Below, in pieces: positions 1-8,627 of a DNA stretch of 64,000 nt; the stretch's first letter is position 1, and every line of letters starts with the position of its first letter. The stretch comes from Wandonia haliotis. GTDB taxonomy: Bacteria; Bacteroidota; Bacteroidia; Flavobacteriales_D; Crocinitomicaceae. The stretch is taken from assembly GCF_039523435.1 (NCBI RefSeq), contig NZ_BAAAFH010000011.1, positions 434,001-498,000 on the forward strand, in the 5' to 3' direction. The notes below the pieces were generated by a model that was given only the letters and a program-made list of their open reading frames with translations, made no database searches and was not told the DNA's origin. The translations under genes were made by a program, and so were the position numbers.

Positions 1-498
1 ATATTAGTTCCGCTACTTCGGGAGTATGATGATGCTTTACGTGACGAAACAAAGTACGAGAGTGCTTCCAATCGCGCTCTTTCCCTCGCTTTTTATGAAT
101 TTGGAAAATTCCTAAAAAAGCATGTGAGTCTTTCAGATGCTTATATTGCCTATTCTATTTCCAGATATTACGATAAGTACAATAACGACGTTGCTGTTGA
201 CCTCCGCGCAATCAAAAATGAAATGAATAAACGTAATTACATCTTCCCCTCTATTCGCGAAATTTTTCCGAAGCAGAGAAAAGGAATTTTTAATTACAAA
301 AAGATCATGGAGAAAAGAAAAGCACAACAAGACTCTACTCTTCATGCTGATTATCCGCCCTTAAAAATTGATCCGGATAAACTGGAAGACCCGGTCGTAA
401 AAGGACTTTGGGATGAATTCATTCTGATCGGTGGATTAGTACTGATCCTGATTTGTGTTCTCGTTTTTATTCGAATTGATAAAAAAAGAAAAGAATAA
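1..498 (+). CDS. Membrane-anchored protein of unknown function, 3' part only
   Basis: The frame is open from base 1, so the gene begins upstream of the window and only its last 165 residues are visible. The soluble part is rich in charged and aromatic residues (for example DAYIAYSISRYYDKYNND). One hydrophobic helix lies at about visible residues 139-157 (LIGGLVLILICVLVF), followed by the basic tail RIDKKRKE. This gives a tail-anchored or last-helix topology with a cytoplasmic end. I do not recognise the family. The gene converges on the lipoprotein gene at 502, with three bases between the stops and no visible hairpin terminator. Confidence 0.7.
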   Translation: MLVPLLREYDDALRDETKYESASNRALSLAFYEFGKFLKKHVSLSDAYIAYSISRYYDKYNNDVAVDLRAIKNEMNKRNYIFPSIREIFPKQRKGIFNYKKIMEKRKAQQDSTLHADYPPLKIDPDKLEDPVVKGLWDEFILIGGLVLILICVLVFIRIDKKRKE

Positions 499-501
499 AA
501 T

Positions 502-1023
502 CTAATTATACCTTAACTGCAAGAAAGACCCGTTTTGCATTAGAATTGTATCAGCACCTTGCACATATTTCACTCTGAATAACCCTGAAAAATGATTTTC
601 AGTTTCTTCAAGATTCGTAACAATTACATGTGACTCCTCAGATAAATAAGTATTGTAAAAGTCCCCATTGTACTCAAGTTTTGTATGTGTACCGTCAACC
701 AGTGGCCAAATCGTATCAGAAGTCATTTCAAAGTGAATCGAAAATTCTATTGAATCATTTACACCTGAGATAATAGCTTCATCACCATTCATAACAACAT
801 AAGGATGAAGGAAAGAGACTTCCCGACCATGGAATGTAGCAACCAATTGATTCGCTAACGGTTGCTCACAGGGAGCACAAGGACCTCCGCAATCGGCACC
901 CGTTTCTCCGTTATTCATAAAACCATCCGAACAGTTTCCCGTCTTTTTCTCTTCTTCTTTTTCACAGGAAAGGAAAACACTTCCGGCAAGCAATAAAACA
1001 GCAAATAATCCTAACTTTGTCAT
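502..1023 (-). CDS. Small outer-membrane lipoprotein with a Cys/Gly-rich N-terminal motif
   Basis: The protein has 173 residues. It begins MTKLGLFAVLLLAGSVFLSC, a typical lipoprotein signal with the lipobox FLSC, so it should be lipidated at Cys20. A Lys/Glu-rich stretch follows the Cys. Next comes the motif NGETGADCGGPCAPC, a short Cys-rich segment seen in many Bacteroidota lipoproteins, and then an unrecognised domain of about 120 residues that looks beta-rich. The frame could extend 16 codons further upstream, but that would place residues ahead of the signal peptide and overlap the divergent yigZ. A -7 box (TATCTTTG on the minus strand, 1028-1035) ends only four bases before this ATG. Function unknown. 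Confidence 0.8.
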   Translation of the reverse strand: MTKLGLFAVLLLAGSVFLSCEKEEEKKTGNCSDGFMNNGETGADCGGPCAPCEQPLANQLVATFHGREVSFLHPYVVMNGDEAIISGVNDSIEFSIHFEMTSDTIWPLVDGTHTKLEYNGDFYNTYLSEESHVIVTNLEETENHFSGLFRVKYVQGADTILMQNGSFLQLRYN

Positions 1024-1027
1024 TACA

Positions 1028-1035
1028 CAAAGATA
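1028..1035 (-). promoter_or_regulatory. -7 promoter box almost touching the start codon of the lipoprotein gene
   Basis: TATCTTTG on the minus strand matches the Bacteroidota -7 consensus TAnnTTTG exactly. It ends four bases before the ATG at 1023, so transcription would begin at or next to the start codon. I see no clear -33 TTTG. Confidence 0.45.
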
Positions 1036-1048
1036 CATATTTATTTTT

Positions 1049-1663
1049 TTGGATTCGGAACACACATACAAGACAATACAAGCTCCTTCGGAAGCTATTT
1101 ACAAGGAAAAAGGGTCTAAATTTCTGGCTTTTGCAGTACCCTGTACAACAGAAGAACAAATCAAAGAACAACTGGAAGTCTGGAGAAAAAGTCATTCACA
1201 GGCAAATCACGTTTGTTATGCGTACAAACTTGGATTCAAGGGGGAACAATACCGGGCAAATGATGACGGAGAACCTTCTAATTCTGCCGGTCAACCAATT
1301 CTGGGTCAGCTATCTTCCTTTGAAGTAACCAATGTTCTCATTGGAGTTGTCCGGTATTTTGGCGGAACGAAACTGGGAGTCGGAGGACTGATTCATGCTT
1401 ACCGTACTTCTGCTAAAGAAGCTCTTGAAAACGCAACCATTGAAACACGTTCTATCCAACAGATTCTTGAATTGCATTTCACGTATAAAGATATGCCCGC
1501 AGTCATGAATATTGTCAAACAGTCGGGAGCCAATGTCATGCGTCAGGATTTCGAGTTAGATTGTACACTAACGGTTGCTGTTTCTCCTTCAGATAAAGAA
1601 ACTTTCTCAGAAAAATTTGAACTACTACAAAACGTAACAATAACAGATAAGGGATTAGCATAA
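1049..1663 (+). CDS. yigZ: YigZ/IMPACT family protein
   Basis: The protein has 204 residues, the normal length for this family. The IMPACT N-terminal domain is clear: DDGEPSNSAGQPIL at residues 72-85 and RYFGGTKLGVGGL at 102-114 are its signature. The last 70 residues fit the DUF1949 C-terminal domain. The biochemical role is unsettled; the eukaryotic relative IMPACT regulates GCN2, and bacterial members bind nucleic acid or act on small substrates. The start is TTG at 1049. No in-frame ATG is near, and the N-terminus aligns well with family members. The stop overlaps the next ATG by one base (TAATG), so it is co-translated with the peptidase gene. Confidence 0.9.
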   Translation: MDSEHTYKTIQAPSEAIYKEKGSKFLAFAVPCTTEEQIKEQLEVWRKSHSQANHVCYAYKLGFKGEQYRANDDGEPSNSAGQPILGQLSSFEVTNVLIGVVRYFGGTKLGVGGLIHAYRTSAKEALENATIETRSIQQILELHFTYKDMPAVMNIVKQSGANVMRQDFELDCTLTVAVSPSDKETFSEKFELLQNVTITDKGLA

Positions 1664-2595
1664 TGATGGATTTTGAATTATTAGAAAAACTGGTTGCCGT
1701 TCGGGGAACCTCTGGAGATGAAATTTCTATAAAAGAATTTCTGATTGATTATATTACTTCTCATCAATCTAATTGGAAACAGCAACCGGAAATTATCCAG
1801 GGAGAAGAATTTCAGGATGCAATTATACTTGTATTCGGACAACCTAAGACGGCTATTTTTGCCCATATAGATACAATTGGTTTTATGACAGGTTATGATA
1901 AAAACCTGATTAAAATTGGTGGTCCCAGAATAATAGACGGTATTCAGCTGGTCGGAAGTGATAGTCAGGGTGAAATAGAAACGGAATTACTCGTAATCGA
2001 AGAAGAAGATGGAAGTTCACACATAAATTATGTGTATGACCGTGAAATAGACCGGGGAACTCCACTTTCTTTTAAACCTGACTTCAGACTTACGGATACA
2101 CATGTACAAAGTCCATATATGGATAATCGCTTAGGTGTATGGGTTGCTCTGCAGGTAGCTAAAGAACTCGAAAACGGGATTATTGTATTTTCCACTTATG
2201 AAGAACATGGTGGTGGATCAGTTGGATTTCTGGGAAAATACATTTATGAAAAATATAATGTGAGACAAGCGCTCATTTCAGACATTACCTGGGTAACTGA
2301 TGGTGTTCACCATGGAAAAGGTGTTGCAATCAGTATGCGCGACAGTGGAATTCCCAGAAGGAAATACCTGAACAGAATTATTGATATCGCAAAAACTTCG
2401 TCTGTTCCTTTTCAATTGGAGGTAGAATCTGCCGGAGGAAGTGACGGAACTATGCTTCAAAAAACAGATCTTCCCTTCGACTGGTGTTTCATTGGTGCCC
2501 CGGAGGACAATGTACACTCCCCTGACGAAAAAGTAGCTTTATCCGACATACAATCTATGATTGATTTATACCAACTATTAATGAAGAAATTATAA
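1663..2595 (+). CDS. M42-like metallo-aminopeptidase
   Basis: This 310-residue protein belongs to the M42/M28 group of di-zinc aminopeptidases (FrvX/YsdC type), which trim peptides in the cytoplasm. The expected metal ligands can all be read: His68 in AHIDTIGF, bridging Asp154 in MDNRLG, the catalytic pair Glu180-Glu181 in STYEEHGG, Asp207 in ISDITW and His285 in NVHSPDE. It is somewhat shorter than typical M42 enzymes (about 340-360), mostly in the inserted domain. There are two adjacent ATG codons and the first overlaps the yigZ stop. The histidine kinase follows after nine bases. Peptide preference cannot be inferred. Confidence 0.85.
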   Translation: MMDFELLEKLVAVRGTSGDEISIKEFLIDYITSHQSNWKQQPEIIQGEEFQDAIILVFGQPKTAIFAHIDTIGFMTGYDKNLIKIGGPRIIDGIQLVGSDSQGEIETELLVIEEEDGSSHINYVYDREIDRGTPLSFKPDFRLTDTHVQSPYMDNRLGVWVALQVAKELENGIIVFSTYEEHGGGSVGFLGKYIYEKYNVRQALISDITWVTDGVHHGKGVAISMRDSGIPRRKYLNRIIDIAKTSSVPFQLEVESAGGSDGTMLQKTDLPFDWCFIGAPEDNVHSPDEKVALSDIQSMIDLYQLLMKKL

Positions 2596-2604
2596 TTTCG
2601 CTTC

Positions 2605-3846
2605 ATGTCGGACAAGATCAAGAAATATTTTCTGGGCAGTATATTGTCAAAAACAGAAAGCCTTCACGAAGAATCCCGAATTACATTATTTTACAACCTT
2701 GTACTGACGGTCTTTTTTATGTCAGTACTGTCGGTTTTTATCTCTTTGATTATAGGAACCCTTCCCGTTATACTTCCTTCTTTGGGTCATACAGCTCTCT
2801 CTCTATTTGCACTATTTTCGCTACGGTGGTGTAAATCGGTAAAAAAACCTGCCCTGGTATATTTCTCAGCGTTGTACCTGCTGTTAATGGGAAACTTGTA
2901 TTTCAATGATGCAACAGCTCATATCGGAACACCATTCTGGATTATTCTACTCAATATTTTTGTGATTTATACCCTTGGAATACGTTGGGGGATTGCTTTC
3001 CTTCTACTTTCAGCAATCGGGTTCATCTATTATCTCCACGCAATTCTTCCCCGGATAATGGATATATTACCCACTTTGTCCAGTGCAACCTATTCTTCTG
3101 TTTACTACGAAACTATTTTTGCCCTTTTTTTACTGGGCTATATTATTAATACAATTCTAAACAGTAGTAAAAAGTCCGACGAACTCCTGAAAAAACGAAA
3201 CGAAGAATTAATTCGTCAAAATCAGGAAATTATTGACCGTGATATAGAGAAAACAGTGCTCCTCAAAGAAATTCATCACAGAGTCAAAAACAACCTTCAG
3301 GTCATTACGAGCCTGTTAAGACTCCAGATGAGAGAGTTAAAGCACGAAGAATCCATTTCTAAGTTTCGCGACAGTATCAACCGGGTATTAACCATGGCGT
3401 TGATTCATGAGAAGATTTACAAAAGTGAAGGGCTTTCTAAAGTCAATCTTGAAGAGTATTTCCGAGAATTATCTCAGGATCTCATCAAGTCTTACCAAAT
3501 AGACTTTCAGGTTCAGTTAAATTACCTTTTTGAAGTCGAAAAAATCGGATTAAAATCGATTGTTCCGCTAGCTTTGATTTTTAACGAATTATTTTCAAAC
3601 TCTCTAAAGCATGCCTTTGTTTCGTCAACACCTCCATTTCTGATTACTTTACAATTAAGAAATTCCGATAAAGGTTATTTTGAATTTACTTACTCAGATA
3701 ACGGAAAGTGGAAACAGCCCGGAAGCGATTCTACATTTGGTTTGGAGCTGATTGATTCGCTAACGGATCAGCTTGAAGGAGAATTATCATTTCATTCTTC
3801 TCCGGAAACAGTCTATCGATTTAAAATTAAGCATCTTAAATCGTAA
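2605..3846 (+). CDS. Membrane sensor histidine kinase, HisKA_2 type
   Basis: The protein has 413 residues. About six transmembrane helices fill residues 28-183. A short coiled coil follows (KRNEELIRQNQEI). The dimerisation domain is of the HisKA_2/HWE-related kind, with KEIHHRVKNNLQVITSLL and phospho-acceptor His224. The ATPase domain has the N box NELFSNSLKHAF (327-338), a G1-like SDNGKW and a G2-like STFGLELID. No periplasmic sensor domain is present, so the helices probably sense a membrane or small-molecule signal. No response regulator lies nearby, so it is an orphan kinase here. A near-consensus -7 box (TAATTTCG, 2593-2600) sits four bases before the ATG. Confidence 0.88.
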   Translation: MSDKIKKYFLGSILSKTESLHEESRITLFYNLVLTVFFMSVLSVFISLIIGTLPVILPSLGHTALSLFALFSLRWCKSVKKPALVYFSALYLLLMGNLYFNDATAHIGTPFWIILLNIFVIYTLGIRWGIAFLLLSAIGFIYYLHAILPRIMDILPTLSSATYSSVYYETIFALFLLGYIINTILNSSKKSDELLKKRNEELIRQNQEIIDRDIEKTVLLKEIHHRVKNNLQVITSLLRLQMRELKHEESISKFRDSINRVLTMALIHEKIYKSEGLSKVNLEEYFRELSQDLIKSYQIDFQVQLNYLFEVEKIGLKSIVPLALIFNELFSNSLKHAFVSSTPPFLITLQLRNSDKGYFEFTYSDNGKWKQPGSDSTFGLELIDSLTDQLEGELSFHSSPETVYRFKIKHLKS

Positions 3847-3874
3847 TTTTTTCATTGAATTACGTTATACGTAT

Positions 3875-4435
3875 ATGAAATGTACAATCTTTATTTTTTT
3901 ACTACTCTTTCCCTTGCTTCCTTTTGTTTCGTATACACAACAGGAACAGGAGCAAGAGTTATTACAATTGATCAACTACTGCCGAACAAATCCTGATGAC
4001 TTTTCACAAAAAGTCGCTCTGCCCTATATAAAAGAAAAAGGATTAACTCATCTAAAGGAAGGTAAATCACTTATCCGTACACTTCTCAAAATAACTCCTT
4101 TATTACCTCTCCACATGACAGATGATCTGAATCAAATGGCTGAAGAGTACGCCTTGGAAATGGGTCGAAAAGGTTTTACAGGTCATCGGTCATTTACTTC
4201 CCGTTTTAAAAATAACAACGTAAAATATGACTTTACGGGTGAGAATTGTTCATACGGATACAATTCTGCATTGGATATTATAATGCAATTATTAATCGAT
4301 GAAGGCATTCCCGATTACGGACATCGAAAAAACCTTCTAAGCAAAGACTTTCAATATACAGGCATATCCATTCAACCTCATAAAAAGAGTGAATGGACAT
4401 GCGTTATCGAATTCGGAGGAATGTTAGGAGACTAA
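3875..4435 (+). CDS. Secreted CAP/SCP-domain protein
   Basis: The protein has 186 residues. It starts with signal peptide MKCTIFIFLLLFPLLPFVSY. The mature part fits the CAP (cysteine-rich secretory/antigen 5/PR-1) superfamily found in many bacterial exported proteins: INYCRTNPDDF, then LNQMAEEYALEMG with GHRSF, TGENCSYGYNSA, and PDYGHRKNLLS near the end. These carry the His and Glu residues of the CAP cavity. The frame runs back to 3773 inside the kinase gene, but only this ATG gives a signal peptide. Its stop overlaps the stop of the convergent desaturase gene by four bases. Function in bacteria is mostly unknown. Confidence 0.82.
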   Translation: MKCTIFIFLLLFPLLPFVSYTQQEQEQELLQLINYCRTNPDDFSQKVALPYIKEKGLTHLKEGKSLIRTLLKITPLLPLHMTDDLNQMAEEYALEMGRKGFTGHRSFTSRFKNNNVKYDFTGENCSYGYNSALDIIMQLLIDEGIPDYGHRKNLLSKDFQYTGISIQPHKKSEWTCVIEFGGMLGD

Positions 4436-5523
4436 GCCCTTCCCAATCTGTTAAGCAGTTTTAAGTGCGCAAAAACAGCTCCCGCAAAAGTTCTGTGGTA
4501 ATTGTACCTGTATCCATATTCTTCAGCCGTTTCCTTAACGATAACTGAAATTTTCGAATAATGAATGTGTGAAATATCAGGAAACAAATGGTGTTCTATC
4601 TGATGATTTAAACCTCCTACAAACCAGGTCAGAACTTTATTCCAGTTTTCAAAATTTGCTGTAGTAGACAACTGGTGAACTGCCCAACTACTTTCAGGAT
4701 TATTGGTTTCGTGTGATTCAACCGTAATAAACTCTGCTTCAGGAACAACATGAGCACTCTGGAAAACAAAAGCTAGAATTGAACCTGCAACAAAATGAAG
4801 AATTAGAAAACCAATCATCCAATGCCACCAAACAACATCTGTAAATACAATCGGTACAACAATAACATAGAAAATATACACCAACTTGAAAATGACCAAA
4901 CGCGTCATTTCCTTCTGCAAGTTTGTTTTCTGAGCTTGTAGCAAATTCATTTTATTGTACTTGACCAACTCTTTAAAGTTCTTCGCTGAGACCCATAACA
5001 AAGTCATTAATCCATAAAAGAACCAGGCATAAAATACCTGAAACTTATGTATTTTCTTCTTGGGAGCATTGGGTGAAAAACGAAGAAACCCCGGAGCGTC
5101 AATATCTTCATCCATTCCATGTACATTGGTAAAACTATGGTGAAGTACGTTGTGCTGAATTTTCCAGGTAAGACTACTCCCCCCCAAAAGCTCCATTGAG
5201 TACCCCATTAGTTTATTGATCCATCCTCTTTTTGCAAATGATCCGTGTACGGCATCATGCATAACCGAGAGACCAATAAAAGCCATTCCTGCCCCCATAG
5301 CTGCAGTTGCAAGAATAACCGGAACAAAACTTTGTATAACACCTGTAAGAACAAGTATATACGGCACAAAATATATTGCAAGAAGAACTGGTACCTTCAA
5401 AGATATTTTCCAGCTTCCTGTCTTGTCTTTTTCATTTTCTTTAAGATAAGTATTAACACGTCGGGTTAATTCTTTCGAGAACTCATCTCTTTTTGTCAAT
5501 TTCAAATACTCCATACTACTCAT
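4432..5523 (-). CDS. Acyl-lipid/acyl-CoA desaturase (linoleoyl-CoA desaturase-like)
   Basis: This 363-residue integral membrane di-iron enzyme introduces a double bond into a fatty acyl chain. The three His boxes are present: HDAVH (89-93), HNVLHH (124-129) and HQIEHH (307-312). The Q in the third box is typical of front-end (delta-5/delta-6) desaturases, but there is no N-terminal cytochrome b5 domain, so electrons must come from a separate carrier. Four or so membrane helices lie at 45-95 and 210-260. The position of the double bond cannot be told from sequence. Likely role: membrane fluidity. A second ATG three codons in is an alternative start. The stop overlaps that of the CAP gene. Confidence 0.9.
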   Translation of the reverse strand: MSSMEYLKLTKRDEFSKELTRRVNTYLKENEKDKTGSWKISLKVPVLLAIYFVPYILVLTGVIQSFVPVILATAAMGAGMAFIGLSVMHDAVHGSFAKRGWINKLMGYSMELLGGSSLTWKIQHNVLHHSFTNVHGMDEDIDAPGFLRFSPNAPKKKIHKFQVFYAWFFYGLMTLLWVSAKNFKELVKYNKMNLLQAQKTNLQKEMTRLVIFKLVYIFYVIVVPIVFTDVVWWHWMIGFLILHFVAGSILAFVFQSAHVVPEAEFITVESHETNNPESSWAVHQLSTTANFENWNKVLTWFVGGLNHQIEHHLFPDISHIHYSKISVIVKETAEEYGYRYNYHRTFAGAVFAHLKLLNRLGRA

Positions 5524-5682
5524 TAAAACCCTGCAACTCGCAGAGTACTGTAAAATTACTTATTAAAACGTGGCTTTCTTTTTATTCTTGTTCTATTCTA
5601 TATATTATTAGACGAGCAGCCATAAATGCCTGATGAAAATAGATTAAACAGGTGTAACTGCCCTCTAATCACGAAATAATTG

Positions 5683-6450
5683 CTACAAATATCCGGCCAC
5701 AGAATAGGCTATATATCCGAACCATTCATGTGTGAGCGCATACCAATCCAAAAGTGTGGAGAATGATGGCAGTATATATTCATCCCAATGATAGCTTCTT
5801 CCGGGACCAGTATAATGATCCGTCGAATAAGGAGTAACTTCTACCCCCTGCAACCTGAAACAAGCCCGGGCCCGTTTCATGTGTACAGCACTTGTCACCA
5901 AAACTATTTTCCCTTTTTTTAATCCATATTGTTCCAAAACTTTTACAGAATTCACTGCATTTTCATACGTATTCTTAGATAAAGAGTCTATCAATATATC
6001 TTCCGGTCTTACTTTTAATTTAATGAGTTCTTCTCTAAACCGAAGAGCTTCATTTAATCCTCTGTCAACGACATATCCTTCATCTCCGGCAAGAAGAACC
6101 TTTCCCACTTTTCCCTGATGATAGAGTAACAGAGTTTGCCAGATCCGATCTCCTCCCCTTCTCAGGCTTAGCCTTTCCAGATCATTGTTGTATTCTGCCA
6201 TTCCGCCCAGTACTATGGCGACATCATGATAACTTATATCTTCCGTCCGGATACCTTCTGTTTCCCAAAGACGAACAAATTCTTTAAAAATAAAGGTGTT
6301 GGTAAAAAATAGGGCAAGAACAACTCCGGTCCGAAAGAACCATTTTTTCCATTTCTTATTGGTGAAAAAATAGGAAAGCATAATAAATAGCAAGATCCAA
6401 ACTCCCGGAAATGTGAAAAAGTGAAATATTTTAGAAAGGACAAAAAACAT
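5683..6450 (-). CDS. YdcF/ElyC-like DUF218 membrane protein
   Basis: The protein has 255 residues with two N-terminal membrane helices (residues 10-58) and a DUF218 domain. Family signatures are AIVLGGMAEY, SLRRGGDRI, KVLLAGDEGY, DSLSKNTYENAV and VLVTSAVHMKRARACF. E. coli ElyC has this topology and affects peptidoglycan assembly through undecaprenyl phosphate, so a cell-envelope role is the best guess. The active DUF218 residues appear intact. It is transcribed away from mscS across a 59-base divergent spacer. Confidence 0.85.
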   Translation of the reverse strand: MFFVLSKIFHFFTFPGVWILLFIMLSYFFTNKKWKKWFFRTGVVLALFFTNTFIFKEFVRLWETEGIRTEDISYHDVAIVLGGMAEYNNDLERLSLRRGGDRIWQTLLLYHQGKVGKVLLAGDEGYVVDRGLNEALRFREELIKLKVRPEDILIDSLSKNTYENAVNSVKVLEQYGLKKGKIVLVTSAVHMKRARACFRLQGVEVTPYSTDHYTGPGRSYHWDEYILPSFSTLLDWYALTHEWFGYIAYSVAGYL

Positions 6451-6485
6451 ATCCCAATTGATTTTGAATTACAGCTTTAAGCAGC

Positions 6486-6493
6486 TACTTTTG
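6486..6493 (+). promoter_or_regulatory. -7 promoter box upstream of mscS
   Basis: TACTTTTG matches the Bacteroidota -7 consensus TAnnTTTG exactly. It lies 16 bases before the ATG at 6510, giving a short leader. No clear -33 element is seen. Confidence 0.45.
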
Positions 6494-6509
6494 CGTAAAA
6501 ATAACGATT

Positions 6510-7469
6510 ATGCCAAATACACAAGACACAATTCAGGATTCTATCAGTCAGGTAGCTGATACTGTTCAGGCAATTAATGATACTGCTGTACAGGCATCTC
6601 CCGCCGACAGTATTCCAAAAGTTCTTAAAGTTCTCGAAAATCCGGTAGAACTTATGTCACCGGGATTCTGGTTAGAAGCAAAAGACTATATTATCGATTT
6701 CGGAATTCGTTTAGGAACAGCTATTCTGATCTTTGTTATCGGTTTCTGGATTGCTAATCAGGTTAAAAAAGGAGTTTCCCGTGTGTTCGAACGCAGAAAC
6801 CTTGAACCATCTTTACGCTCTTTCTTAAAAAGCCTTATTACTGGTGCAATAAAAGTTCTGGTAATTATTACTGCATTATACCAGTTAGGAATTGAAATGA
6901 CTTCCTTTGTTGCTCTTTTAGGAGCCGCTGGACTTGCCATTGGTATGGCATTTTCGGGAACTCTTTCAAATTTTGCAGGAGGAGTAATCATACTACTTTT
7001 CAAACCGTACCGCGTAGGTGATTTTGTTCAGATGCAGGGAGAGACAGGAACTGTCAAAGAAATCCAGATTTTCCACACGATCATGAATACAACGGATAAC
7101 AAACGTATTATTCTTCCTAATGGTCCAATAGCCAATGGGAATATTACCAATTTTACGATGGAGAATATACGACGCGTTGATTTCAGTTTCGGTATTGCGT
7201 ATGGAGACAATTTTAAGATTGCTCGCGATACGTTGTTACAATTTATAAAAGAAGATAAAAGAATATTAAAGGATCCGGAACCTTTTATAGGGTTAGGGTC
7301 ATTAGGAGATAGTTCGGTAAATATTACGGTAAGAGTTTGGGCTAAAACTGAAGACTATTGGGATATATTCTTCGATATGAACGAACGTGTTTACAATGAA
7401 TTCCCTGAAAAAGGACTCAGCATCCCTTTTCCTCAAATGGATGTACATCTTCACCAGGAAACCAAATAA
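6510..7469 (+). CDS. mscS: Small-conductance mechanosensitive channel, MscS family
   Basis: The protein has 319 residues. A Ser/Gln/Asp-rich N-terminal stretch of about 50 residues precedes three membrane helices. The third is the pore helix, with the Gly/Ala-packed run LLGAAGLAIGMAFSGTLSNFAGG and its bend near GVIILLFKPYRVGDFV; these are MscS hallmarks. The beta domain follows (VQMQGETGTVKEIQIFHTIM, RIILPNGPIANGNITNF), then the alpha-beta cytoplasmic cage ending FPFPQMDVHLHQE. It should act as a pressure valve in the inner membrane during osmotic downshift. It is followed by a strong hairpin terminator. Confidence 0.93.
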   Translation: MPNTQDTIQDSISQVADTVQAINDTAVQASPADSIPKVLKVLENPVELMSPGFWLEAKDYIIDFGIRLGTAILIFVIGFWIANQVKKGVSRVFERRNLEPSLRSFLKSLITGAIKVLVIITALYQLGIEMTSFVALLGAAGLAIGMAFSGTLSNFAGGVIILLFKPYRVGDFVQMQGETGTVKEIQIFHTIMNTTDNKRIILPNGPIANGNITNFTMENIRRVDFSFGIAYGDNFKIARDTLLQFIKEDKRILKDPEPFIGLGSLGDSSVNITVRVWAKTEDYWDIFFDMNERVYNEFPEKGLSIPFPQMDVHLHQETK

Positions 7470-7495
7470 TGGTGACTATTATAAAAAGATAACAG

Positions 7496-7530
7496 AAAAG
7501 GTTGTGAACGATTCACAACCTTTTTCTTTT
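7496..7530 (+). terminator. Rho-independent terminator after mscS
   Basis: A 13-bp perfect stem (AAAAGGTTGTGAA / TTCACAACCTTTT) with a three-base loop is followed by a T-rich tract. It ends mscS transcription before the holA promoter. Confidence 0.85.
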
Positions 7531-7567
7531 TCACTACTCCTCTCTCGCAATTCCTCCATTCTTTGGT

Positions 7568-7575
7568 TATATTTG
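7568..7575 (+). promoter_or_regulatory. -7 promoter box upstream of holA
   Basis: TATATTTG matches TAnnTTTG exactly and lies 19 bases before the holA ATG. The preceding terminator makes a separate promoter necessary. Confidence 0.5.
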
Positions 7576-7594
7576 TAACACGAATTTTGGTTCT

Positions 7595-8593
7595 ATGGAC
7601 TATAAAGCTGTCATCAAAGAAATAAGAGATAAAAAGTATCGCCCGGTATATTTTCTGCATGGGGAAGAACCTTATTTTATAGATGCGATCAGCAAAGTAA
7701 TTGCCGAAGAAGTACTGGATGAAAGTGAACGTGACTTCAATCAGACAGTTGTTTACGGGAAAGATTGTGATCCGTATCAGATTGTCAGTCTCGCCAAACA
7801 ATTCCCAATGATGTCCGACAGACAGGTGGTTATTATTCGGGAAGCACAGGACATCAGAAACTGGGATGCTTTTGAGTCTTATTTTGCCTCTCCGCAACCC
7901 TCTACTCTTCTGGTTATCTGTCATAAATACAAGAAATTTGATTCCAGAAAAAAAGCATTCAAAGCTTTAGGAAAAGAGAATGTCACGTTTTTAAGTGAAA
8001 AGGTACGGGATTACCAGCTTACTTCCTGGATTACCAAATATGTACAGGAAATAGGATACGGAATAACGGATAAAGCTGCCAGTCTGTTAGCCGAGTTTCT
8101 AGGGAATAACCTCGGAAAAATAATCAACGAACTGGATAAACTCTCGATCCTTCTTGAGAAAGGAACCAAAATAAACGACGTTCATATCGAAGAGAATATT
8201 GGAATCAGTAAAGATTATAATGTATTTGAGTTGGTTAATGCTATCGGAGAATTAAACATTCTTAAAGCGAATAAAATCATTCAGTATTTCGAACAGAATC
8301 CGAAAGCAGCCAATATTGTAGTGATTATTCCGAATCTTTTTACTTTTTTCCAGCGTCTTATGATGATTCACTTTCTGGCGAACAAATCTCCTGATAACGT
8401 AGCCATGAATCTAAAGGTGCCGAATTTTGTTGCCAAGGAGCAAATTCGTTATTCAAAGCTATTTCCTCCGAAGAAAATCGCGCAGAATATTAGCTTTTTA
8501 CGGGAATATGATCTTAAATCCAAAGGATTAGGTGCAGGAAACACCTCTCAGGGAGAACTACTGAAAGAGCTGGTCTATCTGCTTACACACTGA
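7595..8593 (+). CDS. holA: DNA polymerase III delta subunit
   Basis: At 332 residues it has the normal HolA length. HolA opens the beta sliding clamp as part of the clamp-loader complex during replication. The N-terminal segment PVYFLHGEEPYFIDAI is the degenerate nucleotide-fold start typical of HolA, which does not bind ATP. MMSDRQVVIIREAQ matches the family's second strand region, and the central GNNLGKIINELDKL and C-terminal collar helices follow. It is convergent with the DEAD-box helicase gene, with 34 bases between stops and no clear hairpin. Confidence 0.9.
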   Translation: MDYKAVIKEIRDKKYRPVYFLHGEEPYFIDAISKVIAEEVLDESERDFNQTVVYGKDCDPYQIVSLAKQFPMMSDRQVVIIREAQDIRNWDAFESYFASPQPSTLLVICHKYKKFDSRKKAFKALGKENVTFLSEKVRDYQLTSWITKYVQEIGYGITDKAASLLAEFLGNNLGKIINELDKLSILLEKGTKINDVHIEENIGISKDYNVFELVNAIGELNILKANKIIQYFEQNPKAANIVVIIPNLFTFFQRLMMIHFLANKSPDNVAMNLKVPNFVAKEQIRYSKLFPPKKIAQNISFLREYDLKSKGLGAGNTSQGELLKELVYLLTH

Positions 8594-8627
8594 TTATCTG
8601 TATAAATCCGGAACAGTTATTTCTCTA

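Noticed and set aside
5524..5682. A small gene or RNA between the desaturase and ElyC-like genes.
   Set aside because: The 159 bases are A+T-rich with no frame, hairpin or promoter pair that I can support.
7451..7924. A 157-codon minus-strand frame opposite mscS and holA.
   Set aside because: It covers the terminator hairpin and the beginning of holA and has no family resemblance.
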